This document shows, piece by piece, positions 7,785 to 17,095 of a stretch of 64,000 nt of DNA (position 1 is its first letter; each line of letters opens with the position of its first letter). The notes below the pieces were generated by a model. That model saw only the letters and a list, made by a program, of their open reading frames with translations, was not told the DNA's origin and ran no database searches. Source of the DNA: Sinorhizobium psoraleae (GTDB lineage Bacteria > Pseudomonadota > Alphaproteobacteria > Rhizobiales > Rhizobiaceae); assembly GCF_013283645.1 (NCBI RefSeq), contig NZ_JABEKV010000001.1:1418577-1482576 (forward strand), read 5' to 3'. The position numbers were made by a program, and so were the translations under genes.

Positions 7785-9074
7785 TCAGAAGCGCCGGTCG
7801 ACAAAATGCTTCGCCTGCGCGCCGGCGTGATAGAAGGCGGATTTTACCGTCCGCCACGGATCCGGCGTAATCGGTGTTTCAGCAAGCGGAATTGCCGAGG
7901 CATCGCCCATGACGTGGTGGGCGAGCGCTCGTCCGAAGACGGTTCCGGGCGCAATGCCACGGCCGTTGTAGCCGCTCACCGACACGACATTCGGCGCGAG
8001 CACGTGCATGGCGGGCAGGTTGTTGGTCGTCATGCCGATGCGGCCATCCCACCAGTATTCGAAGCGGAAATCGCCGATATTCGGGAAGAGTTTGCGCAGC
8101 GAGCGGGCCGCGAAGGCGCGATGCGTGCCCTCGGCCATGGCATCGAGCCGGCCGATCGAACCGAAGATCATCCGGTTCTGCTGATCCATGCGGAAGGAAG
8201 TCATGACGAGCCCCGTATCCCAGGCGCCCTGACGCTCCGGCAGGATCCGCGCTGCGACCTTTTCGGGCAGCGGATTGGTGGCGAACTGGAAATAGGGGAG
8301 AATCGTCAGTTCCTGGGTATGCGCCTTCCACGGCACGTCGGGAACGAGCGCTCCATAGGCGTTGGTCGCTAGAATGATGTGGCGGGCGGTAAGACTGCCG
8401 TGGCCTGCCTTAAGCCTCCACTGATCGCCCTGGCGCTCGGCGGCAAGGAGAGGGGTGTCGGTGAAGATCTTGGCGCCGGCGGCGAGTGCTGCCCGCGCCA
8501 GCCCTCTTGCGTAGGCAAGCGGCTGGATCGTTCCGGCGCGGCGGTCGAGCAACGCGCCGGCAAAGCCCTCGGCGCCGGAGAGCACGTGGGTTCTGTCAGC
8601 CGAGAGCACTTCGACCGGCGCGCCGCGTTTCTTCCACTGCGCCTCGCGATCCCGGATGTCCTTCAGGCCCTCGGCACCGACGGCCATGTGGAGCGTACCG
8701 TTGCGTACGGCCTCGCATTGCATACCGTGTTTCGCGACGAGATCGTAGACGAGAGACGGACCGTCGCCGAGCTCGTTCAACAACCGGTTTCCGGCCTCAG
8801 TGCCGAGGGTTGCGACGAGATCGTCCGGCTTTACCCACATGCCGGCGTTGACGAGGCCGACATTGCGGCCGGAACCGCCGAAGCCGATCATACGCGCTTC
8901 GACCACGGTTGCTTTCACACCCTTTTCCGCAAGATGCAGCGCGGCGGAGAGGCCGGTGAAACCGCCGCCGATGATTGCCACGTCGGTGCTCAGCTCGCCG
9001 GTAAGCGGACCGGTTTCAGGCGCGGCGGGTGCCGTCGCATGCCAGAGGTTGGGGAGAGCACGCTCCGTTGCCAT
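7785..9074 (-). CDS. FAD-dependent amine/amino-acid oxidoreductase (PuuB/DAO family)
   Basis: A 429-residue flavoprotein. The N-terminal dinucleotide-binding motif VAIIGGGFTGLSAALHLAEKG (33-53) and the GFGGSGRNVGLVNAG segment are typical of the DAO superfamily, close to gamma-glutamylputrescine oxidases. Such enzymes oxidise an amine to an aldehyde or imine with O2. Two upstream in-frame ATGs exist (9083, 9197), but the AAGGA at spacing 8 supports the one at 9074. It lies on the other strand from the glutamylation cassette at 1-6.3 kb, and might supply an oxidation step to that pathway; this is only context. Confidence 0.8.
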   Translation of the reverse strand: MATERALPNLWHATAPAAPETGPLTGELSTDVAIIGGGFTGLSAALHLAEKGVKATVVEARMIGFGGSGRNVGLVNAGMWVKPDDLVATLGTEAGNRLLNELGDGPSLVYDLVAKHGMQCEAVRNGTLHMAVGAEGLKDIRDREAQWKKRGAPVEVLSADRTHVLSGAEGFAGALLDRRAGTIQPLAYARGLARAALAAGAKIFTDTPLLAAERQGDQWRLKAGHGSLTARHIILATNAYGALVPDVPWKAHTQELTILPYFQFATNPLPEKVAARILPERQGAWDTGLVMTSFRMDQQNRMIFGSIGRLDAMAEGTHRAFAARSLRKLFPNIGDFRFEYWWDGRIGMTTNNLPAMHVLAPNVVSVSGYNGRGIAPGTVFGRALAHHVMGDASAIPLAETPITPDPWRTVKSAFYHAGAQAKHFVDRRF

Positions 9075-9326
9075 TGCGGACATTCCTTGTCTTCGGTGCG
9101 GATGTGGAAGGCATAGCGCGTCCGCCCATCCTGCGCCGACCGATCGTGATGGAAAATACTTCGTCAGTGATAGAACCATTGCCGCAAAGTTTTTCATGAC
9201 AATGTTTCATGAGGTCATGAAGGCGCGCAATACCGAATGGCCGCCGCAGAAGCGTTCAGGATCGATTGCGGCGCTGTGAAAAACGGGAGCGGCCGCTTGG
9301 CCGGAGGCGCGAGCGGCGGTCCCGGA

Positions 9327-10712
9327 TCAGTCGACGAATTCCACCGTCACGCCCTTGCTCACCATCTTGCCGAGTTCGGTCGCGTCCCAGTTGGTCAGGC
9401 GAATGCAGCCGTGGCTCTGGGTCTTGCCGATCTTCGATGGATCGGGGGTGCCGTGAATGCCGTAGGTCGGCTTCGAAAGTGCGATCCAGACGGTGCCGAC
9501 GGGCCCGTTTGGTCCGGGCTGCAGGGTCAGAATCTTGTCGTTCGCGCCCTGCTGGAAGTTGATCTTCGGATTGTAGGTGTAGCCCGGATCGAAGGCGATC
9601 CGTTCGACCGACACGATGCCCGACGGGGAGGGCGTGTCCGACGAGCCGATCGTAGAAGGATAAGCGGCAATGAGCTTGTCGGCCGCATCGTAGGCGAGCA
9701 CCTGCTTGCGACTCTTGTCGGCCACGATCCGCGCGACCTTGCCCGCCTTGTTCGGGCCCGGATTGATGACCTTGATGATCGTACCCGGAATGGAAAAATC
9801 GACACCGGGGTTGAGTTCGCGCAGGTAGTTCTCGTCCATGTGGAATTTCTCGCCGAGCATCTCGGTGGTGGACGTGAAGGACAGATGCGGAAGCATCGCC
9901 TTGTGGGCATAGTCTTCGGGGATCGAGGCAACATAGGGGCCAGCCGCGTCGGCAGCGGTGATCGTGTAGGTCGTGATCGGCAGCCCGCCGTTGAAACGCA
10001 GCCGTTCGAGGATGTCCTCGGTGTTGTTCGGGTCGAGCGTTTCGCCGGTTGCCTGCTGCCAGGCTTCGATGGCCTTGGTGACATTGGAGCCCATCTTGCC
10101 GTCGATGACGCCCGGCGAGAAACCCTCGCGGTCGAGAAACACCTGCAGCGCGGCGATTTCCGCGCGCGACTTGCCCTTCACCGAGAGCGCCGGAGGCATC
10201 GGCTGCCTGAGCGGCTCGTCATATTGCGGATCGTAGGCCGCCTGCTCGCTGCCATCGATCAGGCCCGGCAGGTTGTCCCGCAGCTCCTCGCGCTCGACCG
10301 GGGCCGGTTCGCGGTAGTCCGGGACCGTGCCCGTAAACTCGCCGGGCTCGGAATAGCCGTAGCCGCGGTCGCCGTAGTCAGCGTAGCCGTCGTTCGAATA
10401 GACGTCGACGTCGCTTTGCCTGCGGCGGGCTCTGCCGTAACCGTCCGACGGCATCACTGTGGCGACGACATTGCCCCAGGGATCGACGAGAACAGTGCGG
10501 CCACGGTGGTCACGCATTGCGCGGACCTCGTCCTGCCCCGGCATATAGTCGAGAATTTCGCCATTCGGCGTAACCAGGATCACGTCGCCGCCGCCGCGAT
10601 AATAGCCTTCCTGCGCGGAAGCAGGGGTAAGCTCCACGGCCAAAAGGCCGGCTGCGGCAAGAAGCGAGAGGCCGGTGCGGGTCGCAGTCGTCACGATAGA
10701 ACCTGTTTTCAT
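9327..10712 (-). CDS. Secreted L,D-transpeptidase with peptidoglycan-binding domain
   Basis: A 461-residue exported protein. The N terminus (MKTGSIV...LLAAAGLLAVELTPASAQE) is a Sec signal peptide with an ASA-Q cleavage site. The middle has a PG_binding_1-type repeat (ALQVFLDREGFSPGVIDGKMG), and the C-terminal catalytic domain ends in GIHGTPDP...SHGCIRLTN, with the nucleophile Cys near residue 436. It forms 3-3 cross-links in peptidoglycan or links protein to it, in the periplasm. An in-frame ATG at 10736 would put eight extra residues before the signal peptide and is less likely. Confidence 0.88.
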   Translation of the reverse strand: MKTGSIVTTATRTGLSLLAAAGLLAVELTPASAQEGYYRGGGDVILVTPNGEILDYMPGQDEVRAMRDHRGRTVLVDPWGNVVATVMPSDGYGRARRRQSDVDVYSNDGYADYGDRGYGYSEPGEFTGTVPDYREPAPVEREELRDNLPGLIDGSEQAAYDPQYDEPLRQPMPPALSVKGKSRAEIAALQVFLDREGFSPGVIDGKMGSNVTKAIEAWQQATGETLDPNNTEDILERLRFNGGLPITTYTITAADAAGPYVASIPEDYAHKAMLPHLSFTSTTEMLGEKFHMDENYLRELNPGVDFSIPGTIIKVINPGPNKAGKVARIVADKSRKQVLAYDAADKLIAAYPSTIGSSDTPSPSGIVSVERIAFDPGYTYNPKINFQQGANDKILTLQPGPNGPVGTVWIALSKPTYGIHGTPDPSKIGKTQSHGCIRLTNWDATELGKMVSKGVTVEFVD

Positions 10713-11119
10713 GGTAGTTGATCCGCGGCGGTACATGCCGATTTCGACGTTAATGTGAAAAAAGTGAATCCATCGTGAACGGTTGGTTAAAATTCATCCT
10801 GACCGATTGGTTAACCGTAGTTAGATCGATCCGGCGTCTGTTTCAACCGGGAGAAGGCCGGGCCGAGGCCTTGGAACAATCCTCGCACCGTATTCCCCGA
10901 CCGTCTACGTCGATAGCGCGCGCGAAAGCCGGATTGTTCGATCGGGATTCGTCGTTCTCGACGCATTTTACTTTGCTTTTCATGCATTTGTGGCCATCTC
11001 GCTTCGCGCATGTTCCCTGCAAGGGAATCGATTTAAGAATGAGCCAAGCGGCAGTTCAATGAATTGCAGCCCACCGTTTGCACCGAAGAGACGCGTGGGG
11101 CCGACTGCGGGAGATACGT
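10713..11119. promoter_or_regulatory. Divergent intergenic region with paired TTGGTTAA boxes
   Basis: The 400-nt gap between the L,D-transpeptidase and the epimerase-like gene holds no convincing gene. It is AT-richer than its surroundings and carries two direct TTGGTTAA boxes at 10783-10790 and 10807-10814, 24 bp apart. Their reverse complement contains TTAACC, a CtrA-type half-site, so control of the transpeptidase gene by CtrA is possible but unproven. Confidence 0.35.
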
Positions 11120-11959
11120 ATGGAAACGACCTTGACCAGCACGCACGACGGCGTCCCCGGTCATCTCCTGTTCGACCGCTCGTCTGCGCTCGACATTGCC
11201 GCCTTCGTGGTCGATGGCACGGATCTTTCTCCCGGCTCCGCTATTCCCTCGGACGGCGACCCGCGGATCGACCGGGCGCTTGCCGGCTTTTTCTTCACCT
11301 GCGGTCCCGATCACATTCGCCATCCCGAGCCGGTCGAAGGTCAAGACGGGAGGCGCTACCCCCTGCATGGTTCGCTTGCAGGCACGCCCGTCGTCCGGAC
11401 GGAGATGTCCGCCGACGCCACCCGTTGTGAGGCTCTGACCGCGGTGGATCTTGCCTGTGGCGGCAAGGCGACGGTCGAGCGTCGGTGGCATATGAGCGAA
11501 GGCGGGCAATGCGTAGTGCTTGAGGACCGCGTGACCAATATCGGCGCGTCGGCCTTCGCGCCGATGATGATGTATCACATGAACATTGGCGGCCGGCTGC
11601 TTGGCCAGGAAACGCGGGTCGTCAGTCCATCGCTCGAAAGCGGATCACTGGAGTGGCGCTTCGGCGAAGGCGAGAGCGCCCACTTGTGCACTCCCGCTCA
11701 CGCAGAGGACGGCTGGTCGGAGGTCGCGCTCGGGCCATTGCCGGGGCTTGGCGGGCGGCGGCTTATCGTTCGGTTTCGCGTGGACACGCTACCGTTCTTG
11801 CAGATGTGGCGCTGCCAGCGCGGCGGCGCCAACGTCATCAGCATCGAACCCGCATCGCACCGTCTGGCGAAGCGAGGAGAACTCGCCGCATCAGGCGAAC
11901 TCAGCCTCATCGAGCCCGGGCAGTCGCGCGGCTACGCGCTCGCCTTTGCCGTTTCCTGA
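11120..11959 (+). CDS. DUF4432/aldose 1-epimerase-like protein
   Basis: A 279-residue protein with the beta-sandwich epimerase-like pattern: LHGSLAGTP (acid/base region), RWHMSEGG, VLEDRVTNIGASAFAPMMMYHMNIG and FLQMWRC...VISIEPASH near the C terminus. It belongs to the DUF4432 group of galactose-mutarotase-like proteins that act on or bind sugars. The ATG at 11120 is preceded by GCGGGAGA; an upstream in-frame ATG at 11078 has no clear site. It is not obviously in an operon, though the next gene follows by 73 nt in the same direction. Confidence 0.7.
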   Translation: METTLTSTHDGVPGHLLFDRSSALDIAAFVVDGTDLSPGSAIPSDGDPRIDRALAGFFFTCGPDHIRHPEPVEGQDGRRYPLHGSLAGTPVVRTEMSADATRCEALTAVDLACGGKATVERRWHMSEGGQCVVLEDRVTNIGASAFAPMMMYHMNIGGRLLGQETRVVSPSLESGSLEWRFGEGESAHLCTPAHAEDGWSEVALGPLPGLGGRRLIVRFRVDTLPFLQMWRCQRGGANVISIEPASHRLAKRGELAASGELSLIEPGQSRGYALAFAVS

Positions 11960-12032
11960 AGGTTGCTTCGCGATTGACGCCGCCTCATGCCCGGCCTACA
12001 TCAGGCCAACGCAGTTCAGAGGAAGCATCATC

Positions 12033-12371
12033 ATGGACATTCGCCAGATCAACGATGAATACTCGGTCTCCGGCCAGATCACGGTCGAGGACCTGGATGA
12101 GATCAAGGCGCTCGGTTTCAAGTCCATCGTCTGCCATCGTCCGGATTTCGAGGCGCCCGATCAACCGACTTTCGATGCGATCGCCGCACGCGCTGCTGAG
12201 CTGGGCCTGGAGATTACCCATATTCCGGTGGGCCCGATGGGCGTGACCGCCGATGCCGTGACGCGCATGGTGGATGCGCTCGACGAATTCCAGCGCCCGA
12301 TGCTCGGCTATTGCCGTTCCGGCGCCCGCTCCACCGCAGTCTATCAGCAGACCCAGCATATCCGCGGCTGA
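12033..12371 (+). CDS. DUF442 (TIGR01244-type) phosphatase/rhodanese-like protein
   Basis: A 112-residue protein matching the small DUF442 family, which is also found fused to metallo-hydrolases in sulfide-linked beta-lactamase-like hydrolases. The key segment is GYCRSGARS (92-100) with Cys94 in a loop resembling the dual-specificity phosphatase and rhodanese active site; the spacing is C-x4-R rather than the classic C-x5-R. AGAGGAAG upstream is a good ribosome site. Function may be sulfur transfer or phosphatase activity; the sequence alone does not decide. Confidence 0.8.
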   Translation: MDIRQINDEYSVSGQITVEDLDEIKALGFKSIVCHRPDFEAPDQPTFDAIAARAAELGLEITHIPVGPMGVTADAVTRMVDALDEFQRPMLGYCRSGARSTAVYQQTQHIRG

Positions 12372-12431
12372 CAGGATCGGTTTGCCGCCTGCCGAGCGAA
12401 CATGCTGTGAGTGCTGGATAGGGAGGTAAGC

Positions 12432-12782
12432 ATGGCCGGACCGCATCTGATCAACCGGGACCAGTGGGCCGCAAGGCCTGACGTTTGGCAGGGCGAGTTC
12501 GAGGGCGGTCATTATGGCGCCGGCGTTTCGGTCATATTCTACACGACCGACCGGATCGGCGGCGGTCCGAAATTGCACCGGCACCCCTATCCGGAAACCT
12601 TCATCGTTCGCACCGGCCGTGCTCTGTTCACCGTCGGCGACGAGACGATCGAAGCGGAGGCGGGGCAGATCGTCGTCGCACCTGCGAACGTTCCGCACAA
12701 GTTCGCCAATCTTGGTCCGGGTCGGCTGGAGACCACGGACCTGCATGCGAGCGATGCCTTTTCGACCGAGTGGCTGGAATAG
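12432..12782 (+). CDS. Cupin-domain protein
   Basis: A 116-residue single-domain cupin. The metal-binding motif is seen as LHRHPYPETFIVRTGRALF and the second motif as AGQIVVAPANVPHKFANLG. GGGAGGT seven bases before the ATG at 12432 decides the start against an earlier ATG at 12411. Small cupins like this bind a metal and may be isomerases, dioxygenases or sensors; the substrate is unknown. Confidence 0.8.
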   Translation: MAGPHLINRDQWAARPDVWQGEFEGGHYGAGVSVIFYTTDRIGGGPKLHRHPYPETFIVRTGRALFTVGDETIEAEAGQIVVAPANVPHKFANLGPGRLETTDLHASDAFSTEWLE

Positions 12783-12880
12783 GGCGGGCGGCCCGAACAA
12801 CCGTATTTCGCTATTCGCCGTCTCTTCAAACGCGCGTAGACTGTCTCCACCGGCAGATTTACCTGGAGCGGAGATCGGCC

Positions 12881-13087
12881 ATGAATCCCTTCAATAACTT
12901 TCGAGATTATCCCATCCTTCCCGGCGACGTGTTGATCCTCGAAGGCGTGCTGAACAAGGCGCTGAAGGAACGCAACTTGTCTATCGCCAGTGAGGAGGCC
13001 GACCAACTCGCTAGAAGGATCATCAAGCTTTACCAGACCGGCGTCAGAGAGCCGGACCAGATTTGGGAGATGATCCGGACAATCTGA
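12881..13087 (+). CDS. Conserved small hypothetical protein, 68 aa
   Basis: A 68-residue soluble protein beginning MNPFNNFRDYPILPGDVLIL, with a helical, charged middle (LNKALKERNLSIASEEADQLARRII). GAGCGGAGA lies 10 nt before the ATG. No known domain was recognised. It resembles small conserved rhizobial proteins of unknown function and is read in the same direction as the cupin gene. The codon use is like that of its neighbours, which favours a real gene. Confidence 0.6.
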   Translation: MNPFNNFRDYPILPGDVLILEGVLNKALKERNLSIASEEADQLARRIIKLYQTGVREPDQIWEMIRTI

Positions 13088-13110
13088 CGAGCGGCCTACT
13101 GCGTGTGTGC

Positions 13111-13198
13111 TTAATCAGGACCGATCTAAGGACAGAAACATGCAGCAATTCAAAGTGCTGCAGCGTGTGCGTCTGGAAAGGCGCCCGGCGCTGCCGGG
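13111..13198 (+). repeat. Mosaic palindromic repeat, copy A
   Basis: Contains ACATGCAGCAATTCAAAGTG followed by CTGCAGCG and GTGCGTCTGG, modules shared with six other copies in this window. It lies between two convergent genes, the 68-residue protein gene and the ThDP enzyme. Confidence 0.75.
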
Positions 13199-13224
13199 AG
13201 CAGAAGCCTTCTCGTTTGCGTCCC

Positions 13225-14874
13225 TCAGCCGTTGCGGATTTCACTGAGCGTGCGCGTTGGCGTGATTGCTTCCGGGTCGAGCTTGATCTCGATGATCGCA
13301 GGCTTGCCGCTGGCGCGTGCTCGGAGGAAAGCATCGGCGAATTCTTCCGTTCGCTCGACTGTTTCGCCGTGGCCGCCATAGGCGCGCGCAAGCGCTGCAA
13401 AATCCGGATTGGTAAGGTCCGTTGCGCTGACACGGCCGGGATACTCGCGTTCCTGGTGCATGCGGATCGTACCGTAGATGCCGTTGTTTATCACGAGCAC
13501 GATGATCGGTAGCTGATAACGGATCGCGGTCGCGAATTCCTGCCCATGCATGAGGAAGCAGCCGTCGCCGGCAAAGCAGATGACTTCGCGTTCCGGGTGG
13601 AGCTGCTTCGCCGCGACGGCCGCCGGCAGGCCGTAGCCCATCGACCCCGAGGCGGGGGCCGCCTGGGTTCCATAACGGCGGAAGCGGTGGAAGCGGTGCA
13701 CCCAGGTGGCGTAGTTGCCGGCGCCGTTCGTGAAGATCGTGTCCGGCGCGGTATTCGCCTCGATCCAGTTCATGATCGGCCCCATCTGCACGTCGCCGGG
13801 TCCCTTCTCGGGCGGCGTCGACCATTTGAGATAGGCTTCGTGCATCGCCGCGGTGCGAGCGGACCACGCGGGTTCGCCGTCCGCGGGCCTGATGTCGTCG
13901 AGTGCGGCAACGAAATCGCGTGGGCTCGCGGCGATCGCCAGATCCGGGCGGTAGACGCGGCCGAGCTCCGCCGGGTCGGGATGGACATGAACCAGCGTCT
14001 GCCTGGGGTAGGGGACGTCGATCAACGTATAGCTGGAGGAGGGCATTTCCGAAAAACGGCCGCCGACGAGAAGGACGAGGTCGGCCTCCTTGATTTCCTT
14101 CGCCAGCGCGGGGTTGATGCCGATGCCGACATCGCCGGCATAAAGCGGGTTGAAGTGATCGAAGAGCATCTGGCGGCGGAAGGAGCAGCCGACCGGCAGT
14201 CTCCAGCGCTCGGCAAAGCGCTGGAACTCCGTTACGCTTTCGGCCGACCAGCGCGTACCGCCGAGAATGGCGATCGGCCGTTTCGCGGCGGCGAGCAGCT
14301 CCTTCAACCGGGCTACCTGGCCACGGCCCGGATGGCTTTCGACCGGCTGGTAGGCGCGCGCGGGGGGCGCCTCGGTGCTCTCGGTCAACATGTCTTCAGG
14401 CAGCGTCAGCACCACCGGCCCCGGACGACCGGAGGTTGCGACGGCAAAGGCGCGGGTGACGAATTCTGGGATGCGCGCCGGATCGTCGATTTCGCCTACC
14501 CACTTGGCGACCTCGGTGAAGGCGCGGCGATACTCGATCTCCTGGAAGGCCTCGCGCTCGCGCGCATCGCGCTGCACCTGGCCGATGAAGAGGATCATCG
14601 GGATCGAATCCTGTCTTGCGACATGAAGGCCCGCGGAGGCATTGGTGGCGCCGGGGCCGCGGGTCACCATGCAAATGCCGGGCTCGCCCGTGAGCCGCCC
14701 CCAGCAATCCGCCATCATCGCCGCGCCGCCTTCCTGGCGGCAGACGACGACGTCGATGTCGGTGTCGTGGAGCGCGTCCAGTACGGCCAGATAGCTTTCT
14801 CCCGGCACGCACGAGATGCGTTTGACGCCGTTTGCGACCAGCGCCTCGACAATCAGTTGACCACCCGTTTTCAT
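13225..14874 (-). CDS. Thiamine-diphosphate enzyme, acetolactate-synthase-like
   Basis: A 549-residue ThDP-dependent enzyme. The N-terminal domain carries the cofactor-activating glutamate in VVCRQEGGAAMMADCWGR (about residue 50), the middle has GRPGPVVLTLPEDML, and the C-terminal ThDP motif is FAGDGCFLMHGQ...VLVINN. The ATG at 14874 follows GGGAGGTGTGTG directly; the earlier ATG at 14889 overlaps that site. No small regulatory subunit gene (ilvH) is adjacent, so it is probably not the biosynthetic acetolactate synthase but a related lyase or decarboxylase of unknown substrate. Confidence 0.85.
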   Translation of the reverse strand: MKTGGQLIVEALVANGVKRISCVPGESYLAVLDALHDTDIDVVVCRQEGGAAMMADCWGRLTGEPGICMVTRGPGATNASAGLHVARQDSIPMILFIGQVQRDAREREAFQEIEYRRAFTEVAKWVGEIDDPARIPEFVTRAFAVATSGRPGPVVLTLPEDMLTESTEAPPARAYQPVESHPGRGQVARLKELLAAAKRPIAILGGTRWSAESVTEFQRFAERWRLPVGCSFRRQMLFDHFNPLYAGDVGIGINPALAKEIKEADLVLLVGGRFSEMPSSSYTLIDVPYPRQTLVHVHPDPAELGRVYRPDLAIAASPRDFVAALDDIRPADGEPAWSARTAAMHEAYLKWSTPPEKGPGDVQMGPIMNWIEANTAPDTIFTNGAGNYATWVHRFHRFRRYGTQAAPASGSMGYGLPAAVAAKQLHPEREVICFAGDGCFLMHGQEFATAIRYQLPIIVLVINNGIYGTIRMHQEREYPGRVSATDLTNPDFAALARAYGGHGETVERTEEFADAFLRARASGKPAIIEIKLDPEAITPTRTLSEIRNG

Positions 14875-14937
14875 CCACACACCTCCCAATGCTCTTTCAT
14901 TCTATCCGCTTGCGGATTTGTTGATTTTACGCACGCC

Positions 14938-15891
14938 TCAGATCGCCGGCGACACCGGGGCGATGCTCGCCGTCTTCTCGACCTTGCGCTCGCGCCAGAT
15001 GATATAGAGGCCCGAAGCGATGATGATCGCGATGCCCAGCCATTTCAGCGCATCCGGCAGATCGCCGAAGACCAGCCAGCCGAAGATCGTCGCCGAGACG
15101 ATCTCGAGATATTGGAGCGGCGCGAGCACCGAGGCCGGGGCGGCGCGATAGGCATAGACGCCGAGCACGCCCGAGATCGTCGCAGTGACGCCGACGCCGA
15201 GCAGGTAGCCCCAGGCGTCGCCTTCCGGCCAGAGCGGATCGAACACGCTCGATCCGCTGCCTTCGCCGAACGACAGCAGGACGAGGCAGAAGAGGCCGCC
15301 CCAGATGCCGGCATGGAACTGCATCGACCAGGGATCCTCGTTCTGCGCGACCATGCGGGTGACCAGCAGGAATACTGCGAGGCCGAAGGCGGCGACGATC
15401 GGCAGAAGCGCAATCAGGCCGACTTCCTGCATGCTCGGCTGGATGACAAGCAATGCGCCGAAGAAGCCGACCGCACAGGCCGTATAACGGCGCCAGCCGA
15501 TCGTCTCCTTCAGGAAGATACTGCCGAGAATCGTGAGGATGATCGGTTCGACGAAGAAGATCGCGATCGCGTCGGCCACCTCCATTACCTTCAACGTGGT
15601 GATGAAGGAGAGCATGGTCAGCACCAGAAGGCCGCCGCGCAGCGCATGCAGCGCAGTCTTGCGCCAGGTAAGGTCAAAGAGGGTACGTCGGACAAGGACG
15701 ACCGGCAGGATGAAGACAACCTGCAGCAGGAAGCGGGCGGCGGTGATTTCCGCCGACGGAACCGTGGCAATCGCCAGCTTGGCAAAAATGTCGATCAGCG
15801 GCGAGATCAGAACGGCGATGACCATCAGCGTCAGGCCGTAGGAGACGCGGCTATGATCGGTGGCGATTTTGGGCAGCGAGAGGTCGGTCAT
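14938..15891 (-). CDS. EamA/DMT-family exporter
   Basis: A 317-residue inner-membrane protein with ten predicted helices in two EamA halves, for example VSYGLTLMVIAVLISPLIDIFAKLA and LGVYAYRAAPASVLAPLQYLEIV. It probably exports a small metabolite. The ATG at 15891 is preceded by ACGGAAG, and it starts 11 nt after the stop of the alpha/beta hydrolase gene, so both are in one operon. Confidence 0.85.
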   Translation of the reverse strand: MTDLSLPKIATDHSRVSYGLTLMVIAVLISPLIDIFAKLAIATVPSAEITAARFLLQVVFILPVVLVRRTLFDLTWRKTALHALRGGLLVLTMLSFITTLKVMEVADAIAIFFVEPIILTILGSIFLKETIGWRRYTACAVGFFGALLVIQPSMQEVGLIALLPIVAAFGLAVFLLVTRMVAQNEDPWSMQFHAGIWGGLFCLVLLSFGEGSGSSVFDPLWPEGDAWGYLLGVGVTATISGVLGVYAYRAAPASVLAPLQYLEIVSATIFGWLVFGDLPDALKWLGIAIIIASGLYIIWRERKVEKTASIAPVSPAI

Positions 15892-15902
15892 GATCTTCCG
15901 TT

Positions 15903-16838
15903 TCAGCGCTTCCTGTCGACGGCCTTGAGGCACCAGGCGGCGAAGTCTTCCGTCGCCTTCTCCCGGCCGATCTCGTTGAGCGTTTCGTGGCGCATGCCGT
16001 CATGGATCCTAACCGTGACATCGGTCATGCCGCGCGCCTTCATCCGCCCGGCCAGCCAGCGAATGGCGGCACCGTTGAAGGTCGAAGGATCGGCGCTGCC
16101 GCCGACGAGATGGACAGGCAGATTTACGTGCAGCCGTGCCAGCCGGTCCGCGCGAGCGCCGGCGAAGGCGAATTTGAACACGTCGATCCAAAGCGACACC
16201 GTCGCATCGAAACCGCAGAGCGGATCGGCGGCATACTTGGCGACTTCACTTTCGTCGCGCGACAGCCAGTCGAAATCGGTCTTCCGATCGGCAATCGCCT
16301 TGCTCCAGGCGCCGAAGGTGAGCTTCGTGAGCAGCGGGCTCGGCACGTCCGAGCCTTTGAGCATCCTCTCGATCGCCAGCACCGCCTGACCGCCTCGGCC
16401 GGCAATGCCGGGGCGGAAATTGGAATTCCAGACGGCGAGAGCGTCGTAGAGCTCGGGATCGCTTTCGGCGGCGTTGAGGGCGATGAGGCCGCCCATCGAA
16501 TGGCCGAAGAGAACGATCGGCAGGCCCGGGTGGCTGGCGGCGGCCATGTGGCGCATTGCCCGCAGGTCCGCTATGACCTTCTCCGTTCCGTCGCGATGCG
16601 CGAAGGTCGCAAGCGGCGCGTCCGGCGCCCGGCTCTCACCGTGGCCGCGGTGGTCATGCGCGTAGACGTGAAATCCGTGTGCCGCCATTGCTTCGGCGAA
16701 GCGCGCATAGCGGCCGGAATGTTCGGCGAGCCCGTGGCTGACGATGAGAATGCCCTTCGGCTCGGCAGAGGTGGCGAAATGGCGCCACCCGAGCGCGGCA
16801 CCCGTCGGGCTCTGATGCGTCCTCACCTGCCCGAACAT
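15903..16838 (-). CDS. Alpha/beta hydrolase, monoglyceride-lipase/lysophospholipase type
   Basis: A 311-residue serine hydrolase. The nucleophile elbow is GHSMGG, the acid appears in VGGSADPST, and the histidine in DGMRHETLNE near the C terminus; ILIVSHGLAEHSGRY and HDHRGHGES are the usual oxyanion and loop motifs of the lysophospholipase/monoacylglycerol lipase family (Hydrolase_4). It hydrolyses a lipid or other ester. A GGGGG tract seven bases before the ATG at 16838 supports that start over the one at 16901. It is upstream of the DMT exporter in a two-gene unit. Confidence 0.85.
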   Translation of the reverse strand: MFGQVRTHQSPTGAALGWRHFATSAEPKGILIVSHGLAEHSGRYARFAEAMAAHGFHVYAHDHRGHGESRAPDAPLATFAHRDGTEKVIADLRAMRHMAAASHPGLPIVLFGHSMGGLIALNAAESDPELYDALAVWNSNFRPGIAGRGGQAVLAIERMLKGSDVPSPLLTKLTFGAWSKAIADRKTDFDWLSRDESEVAKYAADPLCGFDATVSLWIDVFKFAFAGARADRLARLHVNLPVHLVGGSADPSTFNGAAIRWLAGRMKARGMTDVTVRIHDGMRHETLNEIGREKATEDFAAWCLKAVDRKR

Positions 16839-17095
16839 GCATGCCCCCGGAACATTCGTCAGACTCTTGTATGCGCCCAACAGAGGACGCCGGTTGCGCA
16901 AAAACCGGAAACACTTTCCAGCGGGAAAATGCTCCGCCGGATATCAAATCGATTTGGGCCGCAAAGGCAATCGCTGCTTGTTGCTTGTTGCGCATGAGGT
17001 CACAACGAATCCGGAAATGAGGATTAGGGGTTGCAATTTTCGCGTTTTTGTCGATATTTGTTCTCGTTTTGTTTTCTTGTAGGAGGCTATCTGAA

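Noticed and set aside
14140-14170. Possible tRNA or other structured RNA in GC-rich hairpins
   Set aside because: No cloverleaf, TTCGA loop or CCA end could be found here or anywhere in the window; the hairpins are within coding sequence.
13546-16389. 947-codon open frame on the + strand
   Set aside because: It lies antisense to the ThDP enzyme and exporter genes and has only biased composition, no family signature.
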